In this document: positions 52,256-62,182 of the stretch, in pieces
How the letters are laid out: each line of letters begins with the position of its first letter
Numbering within the stretch: the stretch's first letter is position 1
Origin: Emiliania huxleyi CCMP1516
Lineage: Eukaryota; Haptophyta; Isochrysidales; Noelaerhabdaceae
Reading direction: 5' to 3'
NCBI RefSeq assembly: GCF_000372725.1
Contig: NW_005200670.1
Coordinates: 23,076-87,075, forward strand
DNA: 64,000 bases
Made by a program: the position numbers and the translations under genes
Notes under the pieces: generated by a model
Told to the model about the DNA's origin: nothing
The model's input: only the letters and a program-made list of their open reading frames with translations
The model's database searches: none

Positions 52256-52781
52256 CGCGGACTGATCATGGACCAACAAGTGCTTATTGCGCATGCGCGG
52301 CCGGGGCGGCCTAGCTTCCCGAGCCGCGTGCCTATCTAGCTCCTTGGCGCCGTCCTTCTCGGCCCGCCGGCCGGGCCGGCCGACCGACGGCCTCGCTGTT
52401 CCAATCTTGGCACTCGGTGCCCTCGGCGTGGCCCAACACGCCCGCAAACTCGGCCGACCGACGGGCCGAGGCGACGTACGGCATGTGTCACTGTGGGCAT
52501 GCATATGTGTGCACGTCGCCCGTGACCGACCACTGCACCGGGCGGGGGTGAGGTCGCGGCGGGCCGGGCGGTCCCGCCCGGCGTAGAGTCTACTAGACTC
52601 TAGCTACTAGCTACCAGTACTGACGTACAGTACTGTTGAAGGATAGTAATAAGGCAGGGTGGTCGGAGGGCGCCCGGAGACACTGTATAGAGTCTACAGG
52701 TGCCGGCCCGCGCGGCGGCCGGGCCGGCGGGCCGGCGCCGGGCCGGTGCCGCAGCGGCAGCCGAGGCCCGCGCCTTTTAGA
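52256..52781. other. Intergenic; GGCCGG-rich, with TACTGTTGAAGGATAGTAAT repeat copy B at 52631-52684
   Basis: The 52631-52684 sequence matches 26352-26413 nearly base for base apart from a short deletion. Rest is GC-rich GGCCGGGCCGG-type sequence and CTAGAGTCTAC-like short inverted repeats (52586-52612). Confidence 0.55.
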
Positions 52782-53185
52782 CTAGGTCCAGCCGCCCTGG
52801 GTGAGCCGGGTTGTGACATTTGGCGATTCCGCGGCTTACTGGGTCCCTGAGCCGCTCCCCGTGTGTGCGATTCTTGTGGCGTTGTGGCCCAGGCATGGTA
52901 CTGATAGTAAACGGGTCAGAACCGGCCAAACACAGGCTACAGCCCCACACACGCGCCCGCCATAGCTCCTGGAGAGCATGCGCGAGTGACGCGCTACAAG
53001 CCGCGAGAGTGGCATCAGAGGCAGGAACGACGTGCTCTTGCTGCATCTCGCAGCTGCACCAAGTGTGTGCTCGCAGTGTATGCCACGGCCGCCGCCTGCG
53101 GCATTGCTCTCGTGCAGCTAGGCGACGCAGGTCTCCATCAGCAGGGCTCATCCAATGCGAGCGCACATGTGCGTAGCCGCGGGCA
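52782..53185 (-). repeat. Dispersed ~390 bp repeat, copy B (inverted relative to 17490-17880)
   Basis: Reverse complement of copy A, from CTGGGTG...TTTGGCGATTCCGCGG to ATGTGCGTAGCCGCGG. A few indels separate the copies. Confidence 0.8.
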
Positions 53186-53602
53186 GGTGGCAGTGCACAG
53201 CCGCACACCGGCTGTGGCGGCTCGAATGCCCCCGGCAGCAATGCTGGTCATTAACTTGCGTATTGGGGCCGCAGCAGACTGCTGCTGTGGCAACAGCAGC
53301 AGCCTGCTGCTGCCTGATTCAGTCAAGCCAGCGGTGCAGCGAGGCGTGCAGAATTCGCGCGGTTTGGTACCTCCTGAGGCTGAGCGCGTTCAGACCCGGT
53401 GACCGGAGTTGGATGGTTCGATGGAGCTCGGCGAGCTCCATCGAACCATCCATGGCCGGACGGCGGAGCGTGAGGTGGCGAGCGGAGAGATGTACCGCAA
53501 GACGAGAAAACACGGATTGTCAACGGCCCCTTATGGGCCGTCGAAGAGGCCGTCATACTCCTCCGGCGTCGCCCCCCCTTCCAAACCAAGGAAAAGAAAC
53601 CA
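53186..53602. other. Intergenic, including a perfect hairpin at 53411-53451
   Basis: A (CAG/CTG)-rich patch at 53277-53320 is followed by the palindrome described separately. No gene is recognised. Confidence 0.4.
53411..53451. repeat. Perfect 20-bp inverted repeat with 1-bp spacer
   Basis: GGATGGTTCGATGGAGCTCG, then G, then its exact reverse complement. It could form a strong hairpin or cruciform, about 150 bp upstream of the gene at 53603. Confidence 0.95.
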
Positions 53603-54360
53603 ATGAAGGTCGTCCTAATCCGCGCTCGCGGGGCTCTTCGCGCCGCAGGCTCCCTCGCTGCAGCACACACAATGCTTCTCCGCGCCGGCCTCAGCCTGAT
53701 GCTCGCCTCCTCCCCGCCGCCGCCGCTCGGTCTCGCGACGGAGCTGCTCCTCTCCGCCTCCGACTCAATGGTCGCCGCCGCCGCCGTCCTCGGCGAGAAC
53801 CAGCGACAGGAGGAGGAGCCTGGCCGGCTCTCGGCTTGCGGCTGCGCGCTCGGTAACGCGGCGCGCGAGCTGGAGCTCTTTGCGCACGAGGTGTGCGTAG
53901 CGCGGGAGTGGGAGTCGGCCACGGCGCCGCTCGCCGCCGCGGCAGCCTGCCTCTCCACCGCCGCAGCCGCTGTGGACGGCTTCTTGGATGACGGCGACGC
54001 GCTGCAGGCAAACCGCGACGCGAGACCGCAAACTTTCCCCCACCCCGCCAGCGAGATCGCGCCTCTTGACCTCCCGCTCCGCTCGCCCAGTAGTGTGCCG
54101 CCGACGAGCTCGAGGACGCGTCGTCAGTCACCGGATGCATCATGCTGGCCGCCGCCGCGGGGCCAAACTTGGACGCGGCGGGCGGTCACCTCGCGGCTGC
54201 CGGTAGCGCCGTCGCGGCGCACGGCGGCGGCCTCGCAGGAGGTGTGACGGCCGCGCACGCTGAGGCGGGGGCGCGCCTGCAGGGCGCGGGCGGGGCGATG
54301 GAGCAGGCGGGCCGGGCGCTGGCGCAGGCCGGGAGGCATCTGGAGGAAGGGGTGAGTTGA
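53603..54360 (+). CDS. Ala-rich amphipathic helical protein, two exons, family unknown
   Basis: Exon 1 53603-54007 (MKVVLIRARGALRAAGSLAA, then a hydrophobic start, then AARELELFAHEVCVAREWE and AAAAVDGFLDDGDALQ) joins by a GC-AG intron (CTGCAG|GCAAAC to CCAGTAG|TGTGCC) to exon 2 54094-54360 (CAADELEDASSVTGCIMLAA, then repeated AGGxLAxAGxAL-type units GHLAAAGSAVAAHGGGLAGG and QAGRALAQAGRHLEEG). Total 223 residues in phase 0. The heptad/11-mer pattern suggests an amphipathic helix bundle of apolipoprotein or late-embryogenesis type; this is inference from pattern only. Confidence 0.55.
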
Positions 54361-54756
54361 TAATAAAGAAAAGACGACTACGCCGGCTAGTCGCCGACCA
54401 CCACCCACATAGAAACCTTGCCAACTTGGAGGCACTTTGGAGCACTTGGAGTGCAGTCATCAACCTCACATCCAGGGCCGGGGAGCTAAGAACAAAGAAG
54501 CGCACGCCCCGCGGGCCGGATGATCGGTATCGGGCTACGCCTACGGGCTAGAGAGCCCTGACCCCTAGCTAGGGGGGGTGCGCGTTCGCAGGGAAAGGGC
54601 CGTAAAGTAAACACGGGTCTCCGAGGGTTGGCTCCGCGCTCCGGGTTTCCCCTATAGCTTGCAGCTCGCGTCTTTTTTACTTTTTTTGTGCTTGGCTCCT
54701 CTCGTCGGACGCGCTGTGCGGCCCAATCTCACACTGGCGAGTCGCCCGTCCGCCGT
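54361..54756. other. Short intergenic gap
   Basis: TTGATAATAAAGAAAAGACG after the stop may be a 3' end signal. TCTTTTTTACTTTTTTTGTG at about 54671-54690 is a T-rich stretch 70 bp before the next start. Confidence 0.3.
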
Positions 54757-57416
54757 ATGGACGCCTCCTCTTCCTCCTCCGAGGCGCGCGCAGAGCGCAC
54801 ACCTCTCATGCTCGCGGCGATGCGTGGCCACCTCTCCGAGGCCGTCAAGCACGCCCTCTCGGGCGCCGACCTGCACCAGCGGGACGCGACCGGCCGCACG
54901 GCACTCGAGCTGGCGGTCGAGGCGGAGAAGCGCGACACTGCGCTGGCGCTGCTCCTCATCGCGACGGCAAAGTTCACCAAGCCGCTCCCCTCTCCGCTTC
55001 CCGTGCCGCTGCTCCAGCGGCTCCAGGGCTGGCTCGGCCAGGCTGGCGCCGAAAAGGAGAATGCGATGGGCGTGCTGCTGCAGCAGTACCAGGGCCACCT
55101 CGCGCGCGGGCCGGCGCTGCCCGCCGACGCTCCGCCGCAGATCGCGGCGGCCGTGGTCGAGATGCTCGCTTGGGCGGCGAGGCACGGCTTGTGCGCGCTG
55201 ATTGACCGTCTTGTGGAGGTGCTTACGCAGCACGCCGGCGGCGCCTTGCCCCTGCCGCTGGTGGCGTGCGCCCGGTCGAGCGGCGGCCTGACGGTGCTCC
55301 ACGCTCTCGTGATGTGTGGAAAGGGCGCCGCAGTCACCGCGCTGCTCGCCGCGCTGCCGCCGCATGCTGCGGCGAGCCTGCGCGAGTGCCGCGACTTGCG
55401 AGGCCGGAGCGCCGCTCAGGTCGACTCGTCCGCCGTGCCACCCTCGCTCGCCGCCGCCGTCGCCTCCGCCGCCGCCGCAGCGTCAGCGCCGCCGGCGGCG
55501 GCGGCGGCGTGCCCCTTCCCTCACGCCGCTCCTCGCGTTGAGTCGATGCCGCCGCCTCCGGCTCCGCCGCCGCGCTTCCCGTGCTCGGCGGCGTGGGCCC
55601 CAAAGTACCGTCCGGTGGCGGCGGAGCAGCCGGCGGCGTGCAGCGGCGTGGCGACGGGCGGGCTCATTCCCGGCATGGCGGCCTGCGCCGTTTCGGCTGC
55701 GGCGGGCGGCGGCGGCGCGAACACAAACGCGTGCGAGGCGGCGGCGCTGCTCGAGTTTGCGGCCGCGTCGTCGCACTGGCCGCCGCCGCCGCAGCCCGTC
55801 TGCAGCGGCGCGGTGCCCGCCGGCGGCGCGACATTCGCGATCGGCGCGTCGCCCGCGGCGCATGCCCGCTGCGCGCAGCAGCCGCGCCGCTGCTCCGGCC
55901 GCGCAGGCGGCGCGGGTGGGCGCGCCGCCAGCCGCCGCGGCGCGCGTAGCAACAGCGGCGCCGCCGCCGCCGCGTCGTCGTCGTCGTCCTCCTCCTCCTC
56001 GGGCGGCGGTGCCGCCGGCGCGGGGTCGGGTGCGTGGGTGTCGGAGGCGGGCTGCACGTGCGCTCTGCTGCCGTCGGGCACGGAGCACCTGCCGCCGGGA
56101 CGGCAGCCGGGCGAGCTCGCGGGGTGGGAGCCGATGGCGGGCGAGGACTCGCGTCGTGCGTTTGGGGAGCAGCGCGAGGCGCTCCAGCACACCGAGGCCG
56201 TGGTGCAGTCCCTCGTGTCCAAGGACGCGGCGATGCAATACCTGTCCCAGCTCGGCGGCGGCGGCGGCGGCGGCGCGATGGACTCCTCGCCCGAGCAGCA
56301 GCGGCTGGTCAAGACGGTGAAAACGACTCTTGAGATGCCGAGAGGCACAGCCGAGAGGCAGCCGAGAGGCACAGCCGAGAGGCAGCCGAGAGGCAGCCGA
56401 GAGGCAGCCGAGAGGCAGCCGAGAGGCAGCCGAGATAGCGGTGAGACAACGGATGAGTCCGCGCGAGCCAACTCAACCCGCAGCGCTCCCCGCAGTGCTC
56501 CGTGAGCAGAGCCAGCTCTAGCTCATCACCCACTCAGCTGAGTGAGTTGGACGACGGACTCCTCCTCCTCCCGTACTGAAAGCTACGAGCCGACGACTGA
56601 GATTGACCGAACCAGGTGGACGACTCCGCTGTCGACTACTACAACACCGACTGCGGCACCGGCTCGCTGGCGGGGGGCGAGGGGCCGGAGCGGTCGACGC
56701 AGTACAAGCGGCTGGCGACCTGGGGTGGCTTCCGGCGGCACCACCACACAAAGCAGGCTCGTCATATCTCGGCCAATCTCGGCTCCTCTCGGCTCCTCTC
56801 GGCTCACCTCGGCTCCCCTCGGCTCCTCTCGGCTCCTCTCGGCTCCTCTCGGCTACTCTTGGCTGCTCTCGGCTACTCTCGGCCACTCTCGGCTACTCTC
56901 GGCTCCTCTCGGCTCCTCTCGGCTCCTCTCGGCTCCTCTCGGCGCCTCTCGGCTCCTCTCGGCTCCTCTCGGCTCCTCTCGGCTCCTCTCGGCTCACCTC
57001 GGCTCCTCTCGGCTCATCTCGGCGCGACCGCACCGAGCAGGCGCGCGCGCGCGACGGCACGGCTGGCACGCCTCCGATGAGCGACCGCGAGGACTCGGAG
57101 GGCGGCGACGGCGCCCCCGCGATCGCGCAGGCAAAGGCGCGCGAGCAGGCCGTGCGCGTCCGTGTTCTCTTGTCCGCTCGTTGCGCCGCGTTCGTTGTCA
57201 TTGCTCACGCTCACGCCGTTCCGCGATCAGGCGGCGGGATCGTCGCGCTCCGCTGTCATCGGCGCCGCGGCAGCGGCGGCGGCGGCGGGCACCGCAGGGT
57301 CTCGCGACGCGCTGCGAACGGCGCTCCACCAAAACAGCGTCGAGGCCGAGGCGCTCCGGGCGCGGCTGCGGCAGCTAGAGGAGGAGCGGCGGCAGCTGGA
57401 GCAGCTGCTCGGGTGA
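54757..57416 (+). CDS. Ankyrin-like protein with low-complexity middle and C-terminal coiled coil, four exons
   Basis: Exons 54757-56316, 56616-56756, 57041-57148 and 57231-57416 join in phase 0 to 665 codons including the stop. Residues ~15-60 and ~160-230 carry ankyrin-like units (RTPLMLAAMRGHLSEAVKHA, LTVLHALVMCGKGAAVTALL). The middle is Ala/Pro/Ser-rich with an encoded poly-Ser tract. Exon 2 gives VDDSAVDYYNTDCGTGSLAG and RLATWGGFRRHHHTKQ; the last exon is coiled coil (LRARLRQLEEERRQLEQLLG). Introns: GT-AG (GACG|GTGAAA to CCAG|GTGGAC) and two GC-AG introns, each CAG|GC at the donor and CAG|GC at the acceptor. Function unknown; probably protein-protein interaction. Confidence 0.7.
56330..56440 (+). 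repeat. GAGAGGCAGCC tandem repeat in intron 1
   Basis: Units of GAGAGGCAGCC and GAGAGGCACAGCC, about nine in a row, inside intron 56317-56615. Confidence 0.9.
56757..57040 (+). repeat. Intron made of ~25 copies of a 10-bp CTCGGCTCCT repeat
   Basis: From AAAGCAG|GCTCG to ACCGAGCAG|GCGCG the intron is almost entirely TCTCGGCTCC/TCTCGGCTAC/TCTCGGCTCA units. Removing it keeps phase 0 between KQ and ARARDGTAGT. Confidence 0.85.
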
Positions 57417-58769
57417 TTGGTGGGGGGCGCGGTTCGTTGGTGGGCCGGTGGGGAGGAGGCAGAGGGCGGCGCGCGGCGCGGGCGGCGCGAGAGCCGAAAC
57501 GACGTGTTAGATCCATGCGAAGCGTGTTTGTCAGCGAGAGGAGGGGGGAATCCGTGGGTGCATGTGCTGTCTTGCTGCCATGGTTTATAATAGAGTTTGG
57601 CAAGAGTGCCATGTATCACACTGATCTTTCTAAGGAGATAAGAGATACACCAGAAAGAAGCTCGCCTTGCAGTGGCTAGTGCCATTTGCATTTCACTGTG
57701 GCACAGCTCGCGTTAGAGCCGTGCCGTACTGCGTACAAAGCCCCTTGGATTGTGACCCCACATTTGCGCAAAAAGGTGCATGCACATACACATGTCGGTG
57801 CCTTCCAGAGGCAGCTGCGACCCCGCCGAGTGCGCGTCGGACACGGAGCGCATCGTGAAGATGAGGTGGGCGGGGGGGCACGGCGGCGTGGCGGAGGCGA
57901 GCGAGGGCGAGTGGATGGAGAGAGGGGAGGAGCGAGGGCGGTGTTGAGCTTCTCGGTGGCGAGTAGCCGGCTGAAGCGGCTCTGAGATTTCATGTCGGCG
58001 AGGAGGTGGAGGCGATGGAGGGAAGCATGTTATTGTTCCTATTGTCGCGGCGTGTCTCGCCGGCAAAAACAGATTTCACGATATATTGGCATGGCATATT
58101 GCGCGCGGCGCGCGGTCCGCGGAGGGCGGTAGGGCTTTCGACAAAACCGACATTCATAGTGATTCTCGATACATATACCCGATATACTGTTGAAAGATAG
58201 TAACAGGGCACAAGATGAGACACATCTGCTCATCACACCGGTCCCCGGGAGGGCAGCAGAGAGCAGTCCAGAGACGTAGGCTGACAGCGCTGCTGGCCCC
58301 GTATCGGAAGCGAGCCGGCCACAAGCGCTTACGCTCCGAGCCACCGCTGCACGCACGCTAGACTAGACTGCCACAAATCAATCAGACACCTCCTCAGTCC
58401 TCACCAAGTACCCCCCCCCCCCCCCCCTCACGCACAGTCAGTGTTCAGCGCTCACTCAAGGATTGGCCCAATACCTCCAGCTTTCGACCAGCGGCACCGG
58501 GCCAAGGCCCGCGAATGCAGGGTTGGTCGGAGATGATCGATACCTTCCTTCCCGTGAAATTCCTGTGTGGTGGCGTCGTGCCGTCCTCCCATCGGCCCTG
58601 GATGTGAGGTTACCAACTGCACTCCAAAGTGCTCCGGCATGATGACCGGCTGGCGAAGAAGGAACGATAAATCAGCCTCCCAGGTTTGACGAATGAGCGA
58701 TTGTCCTTCGTTGTGGGTCTCGTGAGCTTGCCCTTGCTTGCTTGTCCGTTCTCGACCGTCCGTGTGGCT
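57417..58769. other. Intergenic, no recognised gene; TACTGTTGAA repeat variant at 58190-58212; C run at 58410-58428
   Basis: Frames around 57690-57990 are open on both strands without domains. ATACTGTTGAAAGATAGTAA at 58189 is a shortened relative of the dispersed repeat at 26352 and 52631. Confidence 0.4.
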
Positions 58770-60802
58770 CTACGGGAGCGTCGGCTTGACCGTGATCACC
58801 TCGTAGGAGAGGTCCTTGATCTCCACCGTCTCGCGCTCGCCCGTGGGCTGCAGGTACGTCAGCGGTGGGAATAGGTACTCTGCCTCCACGGGAAACGCAG
58901 AGAGAAAGGAGATGTCCGGTCCGCGAGAGATGAACGCGTCGGTGACGAGGCGAAGCAGCACCGAGTTCGAGCTAAGTGAATACCGCATAGCCACCGTGAG
59001 GTCGGAGGTCGTCGACATGGGCGCTAGTTCCTGATCAGATGGCAATGCGCCCAGGGGTGTCATGGTGGGGGGGCGATGGTGACGACTGACCCACATCGTG
59101 GAGGCGACACCGTGCCCCCCTCCTTCATAAAATCGTCGGGGGACTTGACGTCCTTCATCCCGCGGTAGAGCTCGACCTTGTCTAGGGCCTTCTTCCCAGC
59201 TTCGACCGCGCGGAGCTTGCCCAGCGCTTCCGCGATCAGGGCCACGGTGACGGGTAGGGGGTGTGGCTCGCCGCGCTGGTAGCGCCCTTGGTCGCGCAGT
59301 GGGTTATTGATTGACCGGAATGCCTGGGTGGAGGCGGGGAGGGGTCGGCTCTCGTCGATGGCTTTGAACGTGGTGTGCGGTGCGTACCGCGGTCGTGTAG
59401 AGCCGAAGGGCGACGAGATGTGCCTTTGTCAGATGCGCACAGCGAGCGTGAGGGTGAGCGACAAACTCGTCGATTGTCATGCCACGAACCCCTCCATGGC
59501 CCTCCACGCGGGCGTCACCGATCTGACGGTCCGGATGCAGTTGGCCATGCTCGTCGCAGTCGCGCTTGAGGCCGTCTTGGAAGGTCACCTGACTAGAGCC
59601 CGCCTACGAGACAGACAAGACGAGGTGAGCCCACCCACCCTTGAGGCAAGGGAGTGGCATGTGAGCGCCTCTGCGTGCAGAACGTAGTCGAGGCACTCGA
59701 TGTCGGACTCCTTACCATGGGCTCGAATCTCGCGCTCAATCGCAGCGACCCCCTTCATCTTGGTCGTTTGGAGCTCAGCCTCCGAGACCCGCATATAGTG
59801 TGACACGCCTTGAACCGATGTCGCAGCCCGGCCATAAACCAGTTCGAAAGGCTTGGAAGCGAAGCGGCTGTCTGCCTTGCTGCATTGGAGGTGACCCTCC
59901 TCCTCCAGGCGTGTAGCGACAGCTCGCATCCTGGTCCGAATGCTCGGCCTAGTGCTCGGCTCCGCGAGCGCCCTCGAACGTCGTCTGCACCAAAGAACTC
60001 CAGCGGTCGAGAAGAAAATCAGCAAGCCGACCCCTCCTCCGGCGAGACCACCGGCGAGATCCCCAGGAGTCCCTGACGAAGCGACGCCATCGCCGACGTC
60101 TACCGGCGGTGATGGCGGCGGTGATGGCGACGGCGGAGGCGGCGGCGGCGGTGATGGCGACGGAGGCGGCGGCGGCGGTGATGGCGACGCAGGTGGCGGC
60201 GGAGGCGACGACGCGTAAGAGTTCGCGCAGTCGGCGCCAAAGGGGTAGTTCCCGCAACCGGTGCCGATAGGATAGTCGTCATCCACCGCGGCGCGGCAGC
60301 GTCCGTCATCGGTGCACCTGGGATACTGCGACGAGCAGAAGCATCCAGAAGGTCCGGGAGGCGGTGATGGCGACGAAGGCGGCGAGTATGGAGGGTAGGC
60401 CGGAGGCGACGGTGAAGACGGCGGTGGAGGCAAGGGCGGCGGCAATGGCCCTCTCGGCACGCACTTGCAGACGGCGTCCGAGCTGGGAAAGGGCTGAGTG
60501 CATGTCGCCCGTTGCTCTTCCGCTGATAGCTGCAAGAGGGCAAGATATCGAGAATCGGTGAGGCTACATGTCTCGCCGACCCAGTCGTCCCACTGCAGCG
60601 CACAGCGCAGCGGGGCATGCTGCTGGTTGCTGCAAAAAGTCTCACAGTTGGTCTCTCCCTCTGTCAGGACAACCGAAGCACATCGCAGTGAATCATCTGC
60701 GGTGAAGTCACACTGCTTGTCACCATCCGTGCCAGTCCAGTTCCTCGCGTCACACGCGCCTGCCTGCGGGAGCCAGGCGAAGGCGACGAGAGCGCTCCAC
60801 AT
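58770..60802 (-). CDS. Single-pass membrane receptor with C-terminal mono-ADP-ribosyltransferase domain, four exons
   Basis: Exons 60802-59669, 59603-59388, 59323-59111 and 59030-58770 join in phase 0 to 607 residues. Signal peptide MWSALVAFAWLPQAGA; Cys-rich ectodomain to ~residue 115 (CDARNWTGTDGDKQCDF); Pro/Ser-rich stalk split by a small Cys-rich knot (GCFCSSQYPRC); TM helix ~250-272 (GGVGLLIFFSTAGVLWC); cytosolic linker; then an ART domain: LTKAHLVALRLYTTA and INNPLR lead-in, Arg504 in ELYRGMKD, the STS-type PMSTTSDLTVAMRY (527-530) and the catalytic E570-x-E572 in FPVEAEYLFPPLTYL. This R-S-E set is typical of arginine-specific transferases. Introns: GC-AG (CAGAG|GCGCTC to CGTAG|GCGGGC), then two GT-AG. 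The target is unknown. Confidence 0.8.
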
Positions 60803-61076
60803 CGTGGGGCTACACGGACACGCACAAGGTGGGTCGGCAAAACGAAAGGAACAACTGTTGGACGCGCGCGAAAGTACGATCGAGCGATCGGCTTTGATCG
60901 CGAACGAAGGTAACGAGCGCAACAGTCGGCGGCTAAGGTTTGAGCGGGCTCGGCGCTCGCTCAGGAACCTCCACGAGCGCGTGCGTGCTGAGAGAGTAAC
61001 TAGTCGGGGCAGAGGTGGGTAGGTATTGGCCCGCAGAGGTGTGTGTTTGGTATTGCTAAACAATCTCTCTCCTGAT
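60803..61076. other. Upstream region of the receptor-ART gene
   Basis: No separate gene seen. The minus-strand frame stays open to 61336, but the ATG at 60802 begins the signal peptide. Confidence 0.35.
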
Positions 61077-61155
61077 TGCGCGCCAGTCCTCGACAGACAC
61101 TCTCTCTCACACACACTGTCCTGTGTCGTGAGAGATGGACGAAAAATTCTTTTTG
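61077..61155 (+). promoter_or_regulatory. Diverged copy of the 5' module
   Basis: TGCGCGCCAGTCCTCGACAG, then TGTCCTGTGTCGTGAGAG and GACGAAAAATTCTTTTTG. The order of parts matches the modules at 2821-2878 and 4808-4917. Confidence 0.4.
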
Positions 61156-61179
61156 CGCAGCGGCGCCGCCAGGCGCCCG

Positions 61180-61290
61180 CCCCGGCGGTGAGCGACGCGT
61201 AGCGCTCAAGGTCCGGCCGGAAGACGAGCTCGATGTCCCGCCGCAGCAGGCGCGAGGGGCGGTGCACCGAGTACTCAAGCTTGCTTGCAG
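61180..61290 (-). pseudogene. Possible heme-oxygenase-like N-terminal fragment
   Basis: Minus-strand KLEYSVHRPSRLLRRDIELV and FRPDLERYASLTAGAGAW resembles the PEL-R---L--DL helix region of heme oxygenases. It is opposite in orientation to the more convincing fragment at 61457. Weak similarity judged by eye. Confidence 0.2.
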
Positions 61291-61456
61291 ATAGCCTCGT
61301 GGGCGGCACGAGCGTCTCTGTCGGCTGGCTCGGCATGATCCGAGCGAGTGCTGTGGCGACGACGAGAGCGCTGTCCCTCGGAGCGACTCGCGAAGAAGAA
61401 GAAAAACCGCAGGAAGAAATTCCCGCCGCACCGTCTCACACAGCCCGCCCTACGCT

Positions 61457-61563
61457 GAGTACGTCGCGCGCATCTCCGAGCTCGGCGCGTCGACAGAGGC
61501 GTCCGAGGCCGCGCTGCTCGTGGCACACGCCTACACCCGCTATTTGGGCGAGCCCTCCCCTAC
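61457..61563 (+). pseudogene. Heme-oxygenase-like exon fragment
   Basis: Plus-strand YAEYVARISELGASTEASEA and ALLVAHAYTRYLGE matches the heme oxygenase pattern LLvAHaYtRYLGDLSGG up to the GD/GE, after which the conserved SGG part is not found. CCTACACCCGCTA(T/C)TTGGGC recurs at 61528 and 61651 around (TACCCGAACCCACCCTCCCC) repeats, i.e. an intron-like block flanked by exon copies. The rest of the gene seems lost, replaced by (GA)n and the membrane-protein duplication. Confidence 0.45.
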
Positions 61564-61680
61564 CCCGCGGTACCCGAACCCACCCTCCCCTACCCCGCGG
61601 TACCCGAACCCACCCTCCCCTACCCCACGGTACCCGAACCCACCCTCCCCTACACCCGCTACTTGGGCGAGCCCCTCCCC
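61551..61680 (+). repeat. 30-bp tandem repeat TACCCGAACCCACCCTCCCC plus CTACCCCGCGG, flanked by exon duplicate
   Basis: Three near-perfect units between the two copies of the CCTACACCCGCTA(T/C)TTGGGC sequence. Confidence 0.85.
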
Positions 61681-61734
61681 TCTAAACTCCGGCTCGCGCC
61701 GAGCCGTGCACGGCTTGCGGACGCGAGCGTTCGA

Positions 61735-61758
61735 GAGAGAGAGAGAGAGGGAGGGAGG

Positions 61759-61830
<72 letters not shown>
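61735..61830. repeat. (GA)n microsatellite
   Basis: Pure GA run, preceded by GGGAGGGAGGGAGG. Confidence 0.95.
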
Positions 61831-61831
<1 letters not shown>

Positions 61832-61839
61832 ACGAGGGC

Positions 61840-62182
61840 GCCATGTAGAGAGCGTGTGCCGTGACGCGCCGGGGCGATCGAACGTCGAAGCGTTTGTGGG
61901 CGTTTCATGGGCTGTGGCGCGCGTGAGTGTGAGCAGTGAGGCGTACGTCAGTATGGTGTTGCTCTCTCACTCGTGTGTGTATCGCGCACCCCGCCCCGCT
62001 CGCAGGGCGTTTTTGTGCCCAGAATCGTGCGAGGGAGCGACCTTATTCTTGCGGGTTGATTTTTTTCTCCTCTGCCTCACGCCACCTCCGATCGGTGTGC
62101 CGAGCTCTCTCTAGGATCCCCACCACCAGTGTGTGTGCTCCTGCTGCCGCTGCAGCTCTGACATTTGCCCCATCGTGCTCCG
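61840..62182. other. Intergenic, no recognised gene
   Basis: Nothing coding is supported. GATTTTTTTCTCC at 62058 is a T-rich stretch upstream of the next start. Confidence 0.35.

Noticed and set aside
61700-61864. Glu-Arg repeat protein over the GA run
   Set aside because: Translation of a dinucleotide microsatellite.
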